Origin: Chloroflexota bacterium
GTDB taxonomy: Bacteria; Chloroflexota; Dehalococcoidia; Lucifugimonadales; Lucifugimonadaceae
Assembly: GCA_029262715.1 (NCBI GenBank)
Contig: JAJCYX010000286.1
Span: forward strand, 1 to 8,658
DNA length: 8,658 nt
Direction: 5' to 3'
In this document: positions 1 through 6,147 of the stretch, in pieces
Position numbering within the stretch: position 1 is the stretch's first letter
How the letters are laid out: every line of letters starts with the position of its first letter
Program-made: the position numbers and the translations under genes
The notes under the pieces: generated by a model
What the model saw: the letters and a program-made list of their open reading frames with translations, nothing else
What the model was told of the DNA's origin: nothing
The model's database searches: none

Positions 1-9
1 CCGACCGCA

Positions 10-148
10 GCGGAGGGATCTGACCGTTGATGTGAGATCGCTCTCTGCGTGAGCAAACAACCGTCGCAAGTCCCAGCGCTGATAAGTCTTGTATCTGAGA
101 TTGCCCCGCCGCACCGGGTTCTTCGCTCTAGCTCAGGACGAAGGCGGC
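10..148. repeat. Degenerate dispersed intergenic repeat (copy 1)
   Basis: The 17-base string GCGGAGGGATCTGACCG at 10-26 recurs exactly at 5277-5293. In both copies it is followed six bases later by TGAGRTC. Further on, 108-148 can fold into an interrupted hairpin: GCCGC (108-112) pairs with GCGGC (144-148) and CTTCG (121-125) with CGAAG (139-143). The stretch TTCTTCGCTCTAGCTCAGGA resembles the 'ttcgctcagga' core of widespread bacterial intergenic repeats. No convincing gene lies in 1-224; this is the region downstream of the ParA-like gene. Whether 10-39 and 108-148 belong to one element is an inference. Confidence 0.5.
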
Positions 149-224
149 ACCACTACTTTTCAATCGAACGGTAACCAGCGTTGCAGCAGAAAAAGCAGCT
201 GGCCGCGCTTGGCTCGCCGCCCGC

Positions 225-1022
225 CTACTGCGCCACGGCGGCCAGGTTTGCTCCTAGCCAGTTGTTGCCCGCCTGGCGCTTCACCTCGTGCCACAGCTCC
301 TCGTAGGAGTTGGCGGCCCGGCTACTCGGTGCGTACGCATGAATCGGAGCGCGATTCACGCCCATCCGCTCGATCTCCGTTGCGCTCGGAATCACACATC
401 GCAGCACGCCCGAACGTTCCTCTGGCAGCACTTCAACAAAGCTGTTGTGCAGCTGCTTGCGACGATCGACCATCGAGAAAAAGGCCGATATCGAGATGTC
501 TCGAATTCGGTCCTTCCGCTGCTCTTCCCTCACGTACTTAGTGAGCAGATCGAACGCTCGCACAGACAGTGTCGTGGGGATGATCGGCACAAGCAGGACA
601 TCGGAAGCGTAGAAGACGCTTTCTGACAGCAGATTGATACCGGGTGGACAGTCAAGAATTACGCAGTCGTAGTCGGCGGCCAGCGGAGCTAGCAGTTTGT
701 CCAGCCTGCGGTGTGGGTTCTTGGTGCCGCGGTCGAGAAATACATCGAGCTTGCGATTGCGGAAGTCTGCCGGGATGACATCGAGGTTGGTGTAGCGAGT
801 TTCGGTTACGATGTCGCTGAGTTCGGCGTCGCCAAAAATTAGCTTTTTCGCACCGCTCTTCACGCCGGGTTTCTGGCCGAGATAATAGGTTGCGGCGGCC
901 TGCGGGTCGAGGTCCCACACGAGCGTGCGGGCACCTTCGAGCGCACAGAGGTAGGCGAGGTTTACCGCTGCGGCTGTTTTACCAACGCCGCCTTTGATGC
1001 TGTATGCGGAGATTACCTTCAC
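225..1022 (-). CDS. ParA/MinD-family ATPase (orphan)
   Basis: Deviant Walker A P-loop ATPase of the ParA/Soj type, a cytosolic ATP-dependent dimerising switch used for DNA or cargo positioning. Numbered from the GTG at 1022 (265 aa), the P-loop KGGVGKT with its signature lysine is at 10-16. VWDLDPQ (Walker A' region) is at 35-41 and the Walker B strand VILDCPP at 121-127, followed by the usual LLVPIIPTTLSVRA segment. I prefer GTG 1022 to the in-frame TTG at 1052. ParA proteins normally start a few residues before the P-loop strand (here MKVISAYSIKGG), and a good -10 box overlaps the TTG. The TTG start would add ten residues. No clear Shine-Dalgarno sequence precedes either. No parB or parS-like partner is visible within the window, so the cargo is unknown. 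It lies downstream of ndh on the same strand but probably has its own promoter. Family assignment is firm; a true chromosome-partition role is not shown. Confidence 0.9.
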   Translation of the reverse strand: MKVISAYSIKGGVGKTAAAVNLAYLCALEGARTLVWDLDPQAAATYYLGQKPGVKSGAKKLIFGDAELSDIVTETRYTNLDVIPADFRNRKLDVFLDRGTKNPHRRLDKLLAPLAADYDCVILDCPPGINLLSESVFYASDVLLVPIIPTTLSVRAFDLLTKYVREEQRKDRIRDISISAFFSMVDRRKQLHNSFVEVLPEERSGVLRCVIPSATEIERMGVNRAPIHAYAPSSRAANSYEELWHEVKRQAGNNWLGANLAAVAQ

Positions 1023-1051
1023 GCGCGAGAACCAGTGTTCGGGTGATGCCA

Positions 1052-1080
1052 ATTTCAGGCCGTCGGCAGAGCTGCGTCAA
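1052..1080 (-). promoter_or_regulatory. Predicted sigma-70-type promoter for the ParA-like gene
   Basis: On the minus strand TTGACG (complement of 1075-1080; 5/6 to TTGACA) is followed after exactly 17 bases by TGAAAT (complement of 1052-1057; 4/6 to TATAAT). Transcription would start near 1045, inside the codons between TTG 1052 and GTG 1022. This favours the GTG as the true start, with a short leader of about 20 bases. It also suggests the ATPase gene is not simply a tail of the ndh transcript. Prediction by consensus only. Confidence 0.5.
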
Positions 1081-1125
1081 CTAGTACACCGCTAATAGTA
1101 CCGCTCGCCCGAATCACCGGGAAAT

Positions 1126-2502
1126 CTAGTGCTGTGCTGCGTCTCTTTCTGAGGTGCGCTGCTGTTCTCCGGCGCGGTCAGAGGTCAGTTCACCCCAGTC
1201 CAGCTTTCCTGTAATTAGACGGGCCGAACGATTGCGTGTGAAGTAGCTCGATGCCCACTGCACAAGCACAGTCGTCCGGTTCTGGTAGCCGACCAGTTTG
1301 AGGACGTGGATGAACAGCCAGAACTGCCATGCAAGGTATCCACCGAAGCGAACGAATTTCAGGTCGGCGACGGCCGATGAACGGCCGATCACGGCGAGTT
1401 TGCCGAGGTCACGGAACTTGAATGGCTTTGTACTAGACTTACCTTTTAGTCTTCGCGAGATCACCTTACCGGCGTACTTACCCTCGGCCGCAGCGACATC
1501 GGCTGTGCCACGCAGGGGCGCATCACCCTGGTGAGAGAAGCTGGACAGGTCGCCGAGCACGAAGATTTCGGGGTGACCTGGCATCGTGAAATCAGGATTG
1601 ACCGACACCCTGCCTATTCTGTCCAGTTCCAGCACACTAGACGCGTTCTCCTGTTGCAGAGATTCGACAAGCATCGTTCCTAGCGGCGATGCCTGGACAC
1701 CGGCTGCCCACAGAACGGTCCTGGCGGGGATTTGAGTTGGCGAGTCGGGTGAATCTCGACGCTCCACATTGATTCCGTCTTCAGAAACATCGGTGACCAT
1801 CGTGCCTGTCATCACCTCAACCCCAATCTTCCTGAGCGCTTTTTCCGCTTTCGGAGAGAGCGATTCGGAGTAGGTAGCGAGGATGCGGTTTCCGGCTTCG
1901 ATGAGCAGAACTCGGGCCTTTGACGGATCGAAGTTTCGAAAATCGTTCTTCAGCGTCTGGCGAGAAAGTTCACCGATTGCACCTGCGAGTTCGACGCCCG
2001 TGGGGCCGCCTCCGATGATCGCAAACGTGAGTAGCCCAGTGCGCTCCTCCTCTGTCTTGGCCTGTTCGGCTGCTTCGAACGCGAGCAGAATCTTGCGCCG
2101 AATGGCGGTTGCGTCATCTAGCGTTTTAAGACCGGACGCGTTCTCGGCCCATGCGTCGTTACCGAAGTAAGAGTGAGTCGAACCGGCTGCAAGGACCAGC
2201 GTGTCGTATTCGAGCTCACCGGAACTAGTTTCGAGTGTGTGGTTGGTAGCGTCAATTCCTGTGACCTCGCCAAGCACAACGCGTGTGTTCCGGTTTTTCG
2301 AAAGCAGTCCACGGATTGGTGCCGATATGTTGGCGGGAGACAGCCCGCCTGTTGCGACCTGGTAGAGAAGCGGCTGAAACAGGTGGTGATTGGCACGGTC
2401 GATGACCGTGATATCAGCATCGGCCTTGCGCAGTGCCCGGGCCGCGTTCAACCCCGCGAACCCTCCACCAACGATAACGATTTTGTGCTTGCCGTTGCTC
2501 AT
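1126..2502 (-). CDS. ndh: Type II NADH dehydrogenase (NDH-2), FAD-dependent
   Basis: Single-subunit, non-proton-pumping NADH:quinone oxidoreductase at the inner face of the membrane, feeding NADH electrons to the quinone pool; 458 aa, a normal length. FAD-binding dinucleotide motif GGGFAG is at 12-17, the NDH-2 hallmark LFQPLLYQVATGGL at 41-54, and the second (NADH) Rossmann motif GGGPTGVELAG at 164-174. The FAD-contacting segment VLGDLSS is at 315-321. A C-terminal aromatic, amphipathic membrane-anchor segment lies at about 387-409 (GGYLAWQFWLFIHVLKLVGY) and is followed by the usual QW..SYFTRNRSARLI. ATG 2502 is preceded by a GGGG-containing Shine-Dalgarno-like stretch about 7 bases away. 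Oddity: the quinone-site motif AQxAxQ reads ADVAAAEG (334-341), so both glutamines are replaced. Other members of the wider family (sulfide:quinone or FAD-dependent oxidoreductases) are less likely given the C-terminus. A redox-type operator sits directly upstream. Confidence 0.92.
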   Translation of the reverse strand: MSNGKHKIVIVGGGFAGLNAARALRKADADITVIDRANHHLFQPLLYQVATGGLSPANISAPIRGLLSKNRNTRVVLGEVTGIDATNHTLETSSGELEYDTLVLAAGSTHSYFGNDAWAENASGLKTLDDATAIRRKILLAFEAAEQAKTEEERTGLLTFAIIGGGPTGVELAGAIGELSRQTLKNDFRNFDPSKARVLLIEAGNRILATYSESLSPKAEKALRKIGVEVMTGTMVTDVSEDGINVERRDSPDSPTQIPARTVLWAAGVQASPLGTMLVESLQQENASSVLELDRIGRVSVNPDFTMPGHPEIFVLGDLSSFSHQGDAPLRGTADVAAAEGKYAGKVISRRLKGKSSTKPFKFRDLGKLAVIGRSSAVADLKFVRFGGYLAWQFWLFIHVLKLVGYQNRTTVLVQWASSYFTRNRSARLITGKLDWGELTSDRAGEQQRTSERDAAQH

Positions 2503-2529
2503 TTCCGTGCCCCAAAAATCTACTCACCA

Positions 2530-2553
2530 TCACATATTGTGAATATTATCACA
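2530..2553. promoter_or_regulatory. Rex/CRP-like palindromic operator upstream of ndh
   Basis: TGTGA-ATATTA-TCACA at 2538-2553 is a perfect inverted repeat with a 6-base spacer. A third half-site, TCACA at 2530-2534, makes a second overlapping palindrome with TGTGA at 2538-2542 (3-base spacer). With flanks, TTGTGAATATTATCACAT (2537-2554) matches 12 of 14 fixed positions of the Rex consensus TTGTGAANNNNTTCACAA. It also fits the CRP half-site pattern TGTGA-N6-TCACA. On the ndh strand it contains TGTGATAAT, an extended -10 (GATAAT = complement of 2545-2550), giving a leader of about 36 bases to ATG 2502. A bound repressor would block this promoter. No regulator gene is in the window, so the factor is inferred. 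Confidence 0.55.
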
Positions 2554-2794
2554 TAGTAAGATGCGGGCTGATCGACGGGAGGTGCCGTGGGCTTCAGGCG
2601 ATCATACGCTCGGCTGGTTGCAGGTCTGGCGTCCAGTCCACCGCGTGGTAAAGTCGGCCGGTAGAAGCGGGGCCTCTCTTTCGTCCCAAAAACGTGACGG
2701 CCCGCCAGGTTCAGGGGCACCGCCAACATCGATACCCGCACATTATCAAGTTCAACAGTCAGCCAACCGTCAACACCATTACCGAGATAAAAAC

Positions 2795-3634
2795 ATGATC
2801 AAGCTTAGCCTGCAGTCACTCTCCTACCGAGACACATTTAACGATGGCAAGATCGACCTGGTTGGAATCATCGAGAAGGCGGCAGAGTACCGAATGGACG
2901 GTGTCGACCTTCACTTCGGCCACTTTGCGTCCACGGAGCGTGACTATCTTGAAGAGCTTCGGCATCTGACGCTCAAGCGCGGCCTGCACATCTGCTACAT
3001 CGGTATCAGCAACAACTTCGGGTTAGAGGGTGAGGCGCTGCGAGAGCAGGTTGCGAACTACAAGAAGTGGATAGACGTTGCAGCGCAGATGGGTGTGCAG
3101 ATGGTCCGCGCATTCGGCGCATGGGTGCCTGAAGACGAGACATCTGAGCAGGTGTGGCCTCGACTGGCAGTTGCTACAAAAGAGGTTGCCGAATACGGCG
3201 CTTCTAAGGGCGTGGTTGTTGGTCTGCACAACCACAATCACGGCTGCATGCCTGCCACTGGCGACGACGTAATTCGCCTTCTCGACGAGGTGAATAGCCC
3301 TTACTACAGCCACATCCTGGACACAGGTCAGTATCTCGGTGGTCCTGGCGTTTCTCTTGGTGAGCGCGGCAGCCAGGAGCACATTGAGGATCTTTACGCT
3401 TCAATTTCGACCTCTGTGCCACGAGCGGTTCACGTTCGGGGCAAGATCTACCGCATAGCTTCGGGTAGCGAAGCCTGGCTGGACTACGACCGCATTCTGC
3501 CGATCATCAAGGCGGCTGGATTCAATGGCTGGATGTCGGTTGTGTTCGAAGGCCAGGATGAGATGGCAGAGCCGGATGCAGTGCCGCTAGCAGTGGACTT
3601 TTTCCGCAGAAAGCTTTCCGAACACGGTATGTAG
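2795..3634 (+). CDS. Sugar phosphate isomerase/epimerase-like TIM-barrel protein (copy A)
   Basis: 279-aa member of the xylose-isomerase-like TIM-barrel superfamily (AP endonuclease 2 fold), cytosolic. The family usually isomerises or epimerises keto-sugars or sugar phosphates using a divalent metal; the substrate here is unknown. Barrel landmarks in order are YRMDGVDLHF (32-41), LKRGLHICYIGIS (60-72), GLHNHNHG (143-150), HILDTGQY (173-180), AVHVRGK (211-217) and VVFEGQD (249-255). Likely metal or active-site residues are in the HNHNH cluster, D176, H213 and E252. Start: an in-frame ATG at 2561 would add 78 residues, but these are low-complexity, unlike the family. ATG 2795 gives MIKLSLQSLSY, colinear with the start of copy B. 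The ribosome site before it (GAGATAAAAAC) is weak. It is divergent from ndh and followed at once by a terminator, so probably monocistronic. Family confident, function not. Confidence 0.85.
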   Translation: MIKLSLQSLSYRDTFNDGKIDLVGIIEKAAEYRMDGVDLHFGHFASTERDYLEELRHLTLKRGLHICYIGISNNFGLEGEALREQVANYKKWIDVAAQMGVQMVRAFGAWVPEDETSEQVWPRLAVATKEVAEYGASKGVVVGLHNHNHGCMPATGDDVIRLLDEVNSPYYSHILDTGQYLGGPGVSLGERGSQEHIEDLYASISTSVPRAVHVRGKIYRIASGSEAWLDYDRILPIIKAAGFNGWMSVVFEGQDEMAEPDAVPLAVDFFRRKLSEHGM

Positions 3635-3658
3635 TGCGGCTTGCCGCGTTTTCTTTTT
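3635..3658 (+). terminator. Rho-independent terminator after isomerase A
   Basis: Immediately after the stop codon, GCGG-CTTG-CCGC (3636-3647) forms a compact stem closed by a CUUG tetraloop, extended by a U-G pair. It is followed by GTTTTCTTTTT. The stem is short (4-5 bp) but GC-rich, and the T tract is well placed. Confidence 0.65.
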
Positions 3659-4296
3659 GTGAGAGCTAGTCGTCATCAATGTCTGTGCATCGATATTGGG
3701 AACTCGCAGTTCCACCTCGTGATCCCAAATCGCCTCTTCACGTGTCCCGAATATTTCTAGTAGGGTCTGTGCAAATGTTGCGCCCAATCCCGGCTAATCC
3801 GGGCCAACGTTCTTGTTGTTCGACATATTCGATATGGCATGAATATTCATTGTTCGCAATTGGATGTCCGCTCACAGAATCCACATGCTGACTGTTCGTT
3901 TAATAGCAAATTAGCGGCCGATGATTCGGTTCTTGTCTGAACGGTCTCGGGGGGGATCCGCAAATGCTGTACTCAGCACGTCTGCACGATTTACTGGCAG
4001 TTTGGTCGACTCAGCTCACCTTACCGACCTCAAGATTTACGCAATCTGCATACCCGGCAATCCTCAATCCTCGATGGCTAATTGCAACGGTTACCGCGGT
4101 GCCATCGCACCTGGCCTCAGCAGCGGTGCCGGTACAGCAACGGTTGTTGAGTCGGCGTTGCTGCTCATCGAGGTTCTGGCCTGTTCGACAACGCTGTCGC
4201 CCGACGACCCGTTCCAGACGCCTGATCCCGGTTACGCGTGCGCTCCGCGGACAGATATCATGCCGCATAGCAACAACCTGAAAGGCTTGATTCGCT
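3635..4296. other. Gene-free 662-bp intergenic stretch with palindromes
   Basis: I find no supportable gene here: the open frames are short, differ in phase, and give no recognisable protein. It contains the terminator above and several dyads. TTGGG/CCCAA (3696-3700/3724-3728) encloses AACT-CGC-AGTT (3701-3711). CCCGG-CTAAT-CCGGG is at 3789-3803, CATAT-TCG-ATATG at 3824-3836, and the perfect palindrome ATGAATATTCAT at 3839-3850. The stretch 3810-3910 is AT-richer than its surroundings and could hold promoter or operator sites for copy B, but it lies nearly 400 bases upstream. No tRNA or known RNA was recognised. Confidence 0.5.
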
Positions 4297-5145
4297 TTGA
4301 TAAAGCTTCACCTGCAGGCGCTTTCGTACAGTCACGCGCTTGCCGACGGCAAACTTGATTTGCACCAGTTGATCGACCTCGCTGCGGACACCGGGTGGGA
4401 CGGAATCGACCTGGAGGAGCGGCTACTCGAGAGTACAGATGTCGCCTACACCGAGGAGATCAGACAGCATGTGCTCAAGCGCGGTCTGAGCGTCGGCTAT
4501 ATCGGGATTCGCGCAGGTTTCGGCTCTGGCTGGCACGGCACAGACGAAGGCCATCTCGCCGAAATGGTTCGGTTCACCGATGTCTGCCAGCAGATGGGAA
4601 TTCCACTACTGCGAATCGTCGGTGGCGATCTGCCGGAGGGTCAGACTGAAGATGAGGCGTGGTCGTGGCTGGCGGGTTACATGCGCCAGATTGTCGATTA
4701 CGCGAAGACGAAGCAGGTGCAGGTTGGTCTGCACAATCACAACCACGGCATGTTTCCAGCGACTGGCAAGGCGATTGTGAGGATGCTCGACGAGATTGAT
4801 GACCCGTACTTCGTGCACGTCATGGACACGGGCCAGTATCGGGGCTCTCCGGGGGCGTCTGGCCCTGGCCGGAAGAAGGGCGAGGTTGACCCCGATTACG
4901 ATTTCTACAGCGAGATAGAGACTTCGCTTCCCCGCGCACAGCTTGTGCGGTGCAAGGCGTATAAGATGGCGACCGGCCGCGAGGAATGGATTGACTACGA
5001 CCGCGTTTTCCCGATGCTGAAGAAGCGGCGATTTAACGGCATTATGTCGATTGTGTACGAGGGCTGGGAGTTCATGCCTGACACGGACGCTTTGCCGCTT
5101 GCGCACAGTTTTTTCAGGGAAATGCTTCACAAGTACGAGATCTAG
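4297..5145 (+). CDS. Sugar phosphate isomerase/epimerase-like TIM-barrel protein (copy B)
   Basis: 282-aa paralogue of the protein at 2795-3634, colinear over its full length (roughly 40-45% identical by eye, not computed). Shared landmarks are MIKLxLQxLSY at the start, DGIDL (35-39), LKRGL..YIGI (60-71), GLHNHNHG (144-151), VMDTGQY (175-181), WIDYDR (231-236) and IVYEGWE (252-258). D177 and E255 are kept. The histidine of copy A (H213, in VHVRGK) aligns with L216 (QLVRCK), so this position common in metal-dependent family members is lost. There is also a small insertion around 190-203 (charged GRKKGEVDPD). Start is TTG 4297: no ATG or GTG fits, and the protein there aligns with the first residue of copy A. 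AAAGG at 4281-4285 is a possible ribosome site, 11 bases away. Substrate unknown; the two copies probably differ in substrate or mechanism. Confidence 0.85.
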   Translation: MIKLHLQALSYSHALADGKLDLHQLIDLAADTGWDGIDLEERLLESTDVAYTEEIRQHVLKRGLSVGYIGIRAGFGSGWHGTDEGHLAEMVRFTDVCQQMGIPLLRIVGGDLPEGQTEDEAWSWLAGYMRQIVDYAKTKQVQVGLHNHNHGMFPATGKAIVRMLDEIDDPYFVHVMDTGQYRGSPGASGPGRKKGEVDPDYDFYSEIETSLPRAQLVRCKAYKMATGREEWIDYDRVFPMLKKRRFNGIMSIVYEGWEFMPDTDALPLAHSFFREMLHKYEI

Positions 5146-5169
5146 CCGGCAGCAAGCTGCGTTTGCCGG
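5146..5169 (+). terminator. Hairpin after isomerase B, possible weak terminator
   Basis: Directly after the stop codon, GCAG-CAAG-CTGC (5149-5160) can form a stem-loop followed by GTTT. Alternatively CCGGCA/TGCCGG (5146-5151/5164-5169) encloses it. Position and design parallel the terminator after copy A, but the T tract is only three bases, so termination may be weak or lost. Confidence 0.35.
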
Positions 5170-5276
5170 TGGGCCACAGGTAGCTGCTTTGCGAAAAAGT
5201 GGCTGTGCCACCTTCGTACTGAGGCAGCTATATAGGTCTTCGTATTTGCATCTTATGCCGCGTGCAACGTTTTCAT

Positions 5277-5398
5277 GCGGAGGGATCTGACCGAGATAGT
5301 GAGGTCAACGAGAGATTCTGAATCAAGTCCAGAATGACAGACTGGGCGGCTTCGCTCAGGGCAGGGTCCGGCAGGGGCGAGCAATATATGCTGAGCCC
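5277..5398. repeat. Dispersed intergenic REP-like repeat (copy 2)
   Basis: It begins with GCGGAGGGATCTGACCG (identical to 10-26). It then contains ATTCTG-AATCAAGTC-CAGAAT (5315-5335), an inverted repeat followed by GACA. The reverse complement reads GTCATTCTGGACTTGATTCAG, which matches a very common bacterial intergenic repeat usually seen as GTCATTCTGAACTTGATTCAG. A 'cggcttcgctcaggg' segment follows. At 5375-5398 there is an imperfect dyad GGGC-G-AGCA / TGCT-GA-GCCC around ATATA. Spurious minus-strand proteins containing SVILDLIQNLS arise from such repeats. Exact boundaries are uncertain. Confidence 0.65.
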
Positions 5399-5486
5399 GT
5401 CGATGGCAAAGCGGTCACAATGTCCTCCGCCCCGATCTACATGACGCGACCACAAAACTACGAATAGCTCTTAAAAGGAAAAACAG

Positions 5487-6143
5487 ATGGGAAAGTTCTA
5501 CGACGAGTCGATCATTCCGCAGGAGATGCGCAGGGACTTCGATGTGTACGATCGCATCACGAAGCTCGGCATCCCGATGGGCAGCTTCGACGAAGATGTG
5601 AAATCGCTGGCAGGCGCGGGCATTGCCGGAGCGGTTTTTCACGAGAGCGGACTGGTCTACCTGTCAGGGCTGGGTCTCGGGCCAGGCAACATGTACGACG
5701 ACCCGGAGCGAATCAAGGAAGGTCAGAAGGCCGGCCAGGAGATCACCGATTCGATGGTCAGGCGTCTGCACTGGGCGCTGACTTGCGGTGGCGAAGGCGG
5801 CGACCTGAATGACGTCCTGTATACGGTGAAAGCGCTCGGCATGGTAGTTTCCACTGATGTCCACTTCTTCGGAGCACCTGCCGTTGTGAACGGCTTCTCG
5901 TTCCGGTGGCAGTCGGTTTTCGGCGGCGGCGTGGGTGAGTTCGCAGAGAACGGCGAAGACCAGAACTACGGTGGCGTGCACGCTCGCAGCGCCATTGGTG
6001 GCTTCACCGGCCGCTTTGCGCTGGAGCCCGAGATCATCGTGGCCGTCTCGCCAGAACTGGCAAAGGCGGTCATCAAGAACCGGGGCTGGGTCTACCCGCT
6101 GCCACCCCAGCAGCTCGCAAAGGTAAAGGCGAACCGGGATTGA
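5487..6143 (+). CDS. RidA (YjgF/YER057c/UK114) family protein, extended form
   Basis: RidA-fold protein; canonical members are cytosolic trimers that hydrolyse reactive enamine/imine intermediates released by PLP enzymes. Family landmarks: GLVYLSG (55-61), a helix with ITDSMVRRLHWAL (86-98), DLNDVLYTVKALGMV (106-120, the usual 'sLddVvkvtvyl' strand) and HARSAIGGF (165-173). The last carries R167, equivalent to the catalytic or substrate-binding Arg of the PARxxxG motif. LEPEIIVAV (179-187) matches the terminal E-I-E-A strand. At 218 aa it is much longer than the usual ~125-130 aa: it has about 50 extra N-terminal residues, a Gly-rich insertion at about 136-164 (GGGVGEF...), and a C-terminal tail. 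ATG 5487 has AAGGA seven bases upstream, the best ribosome site in the window. Stop is four bases before the next gene's TTG. Family call from motifs; substrate and whether imine deaminase activity is retained are unknown. Confidence 0.75.
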   Translation: MGKFYDESIIPQEMRRDFDVYDRITKLGIPMGSFDEDVKSLAGAGIAGAVFHESGLVYLSGLGLGPGNMYDDPERIKEGQKAGQEITDSMVRRLHWALTCGGEGGDLNDVLYTVKALGMVVSTDVHFFGAPAVVNGFSFRWQSVFGGGVGEFAENGEDQNYGGVHARSAIGGFTGRFALEPEIIVAVSPELAKAVIKNRGWVYPLPPQQLAKVKANRD

Positions 6144-6147
6144 AGCA

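Larger units (their letters stand above)
5146..5486. other. 341-bp intergenic gap before the RidA-like gene
   Basis: No gene is supportable. The gap holds the hairpin after copy B, a dispersed repeat (5277-5398) and the ribosome site AAGGA at 5475-5479 that fixes the next gene's start. No clear -35/-10 pair was found for that gene. Confidence 0.5.

Noticed and set aside
180..210. Possible terminator after the ParA-like gene (CCAGC/GCTGG with an A/T run)
   Set aside because: Five-base stem with an 18-base loop and the A/T run inside the loop; not a credible intrinsic terminator.
89..541. 150-codon plus-strand frame at the left end
   Set aside because: Mostly antisense to the ParA-like gene, Arg/Ser/Pro-rich as expected of a GC-rich shadow, and starts in a repeat.
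2619..2654. Possible promoter for isomerase A (TTGCAG at 2619-2624; extended -10-like TGGTAAAGT at 2646-2654)
   Set aside because: The spacing between the two boxes is too long (about 25 bases) and the alternative -35 is poor, so it is not listed as a feature.
2561..2794. In-frame ATG at 2561 extending isomerase A by 78 residues
   Set aside because: The extension is polar and low-complexity, lies between the ndh operator and the conserved MIKL start, and has no counterpart in the paralogue.
3696..3728. tRNA-like nested stems
   Set aside because: Too short for a tRNA, with no TPsiC arm or anticodon loop pattern; kept only as a dyad.
3921..4358. 145-codon plus-strand frame in the gap before isomerase B
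   Set aside because: No recognisable protein pattern, and it overlaps the well-supported isomerase B start in a different frame.
4606..5211. 201-codon minus-strand frame antisense to isomerase B
   Set aside because: Complement of conserved isomerase codons (for example the HNHNH region read backwards); a shadow frame without family features.
5273..5455. Minus-strand frame containing SVILDLIQNLS
   Set aside because: Typical spurious product of the GTCATTCTGGACTTGATTCAG intergenic repeat, not a gene.
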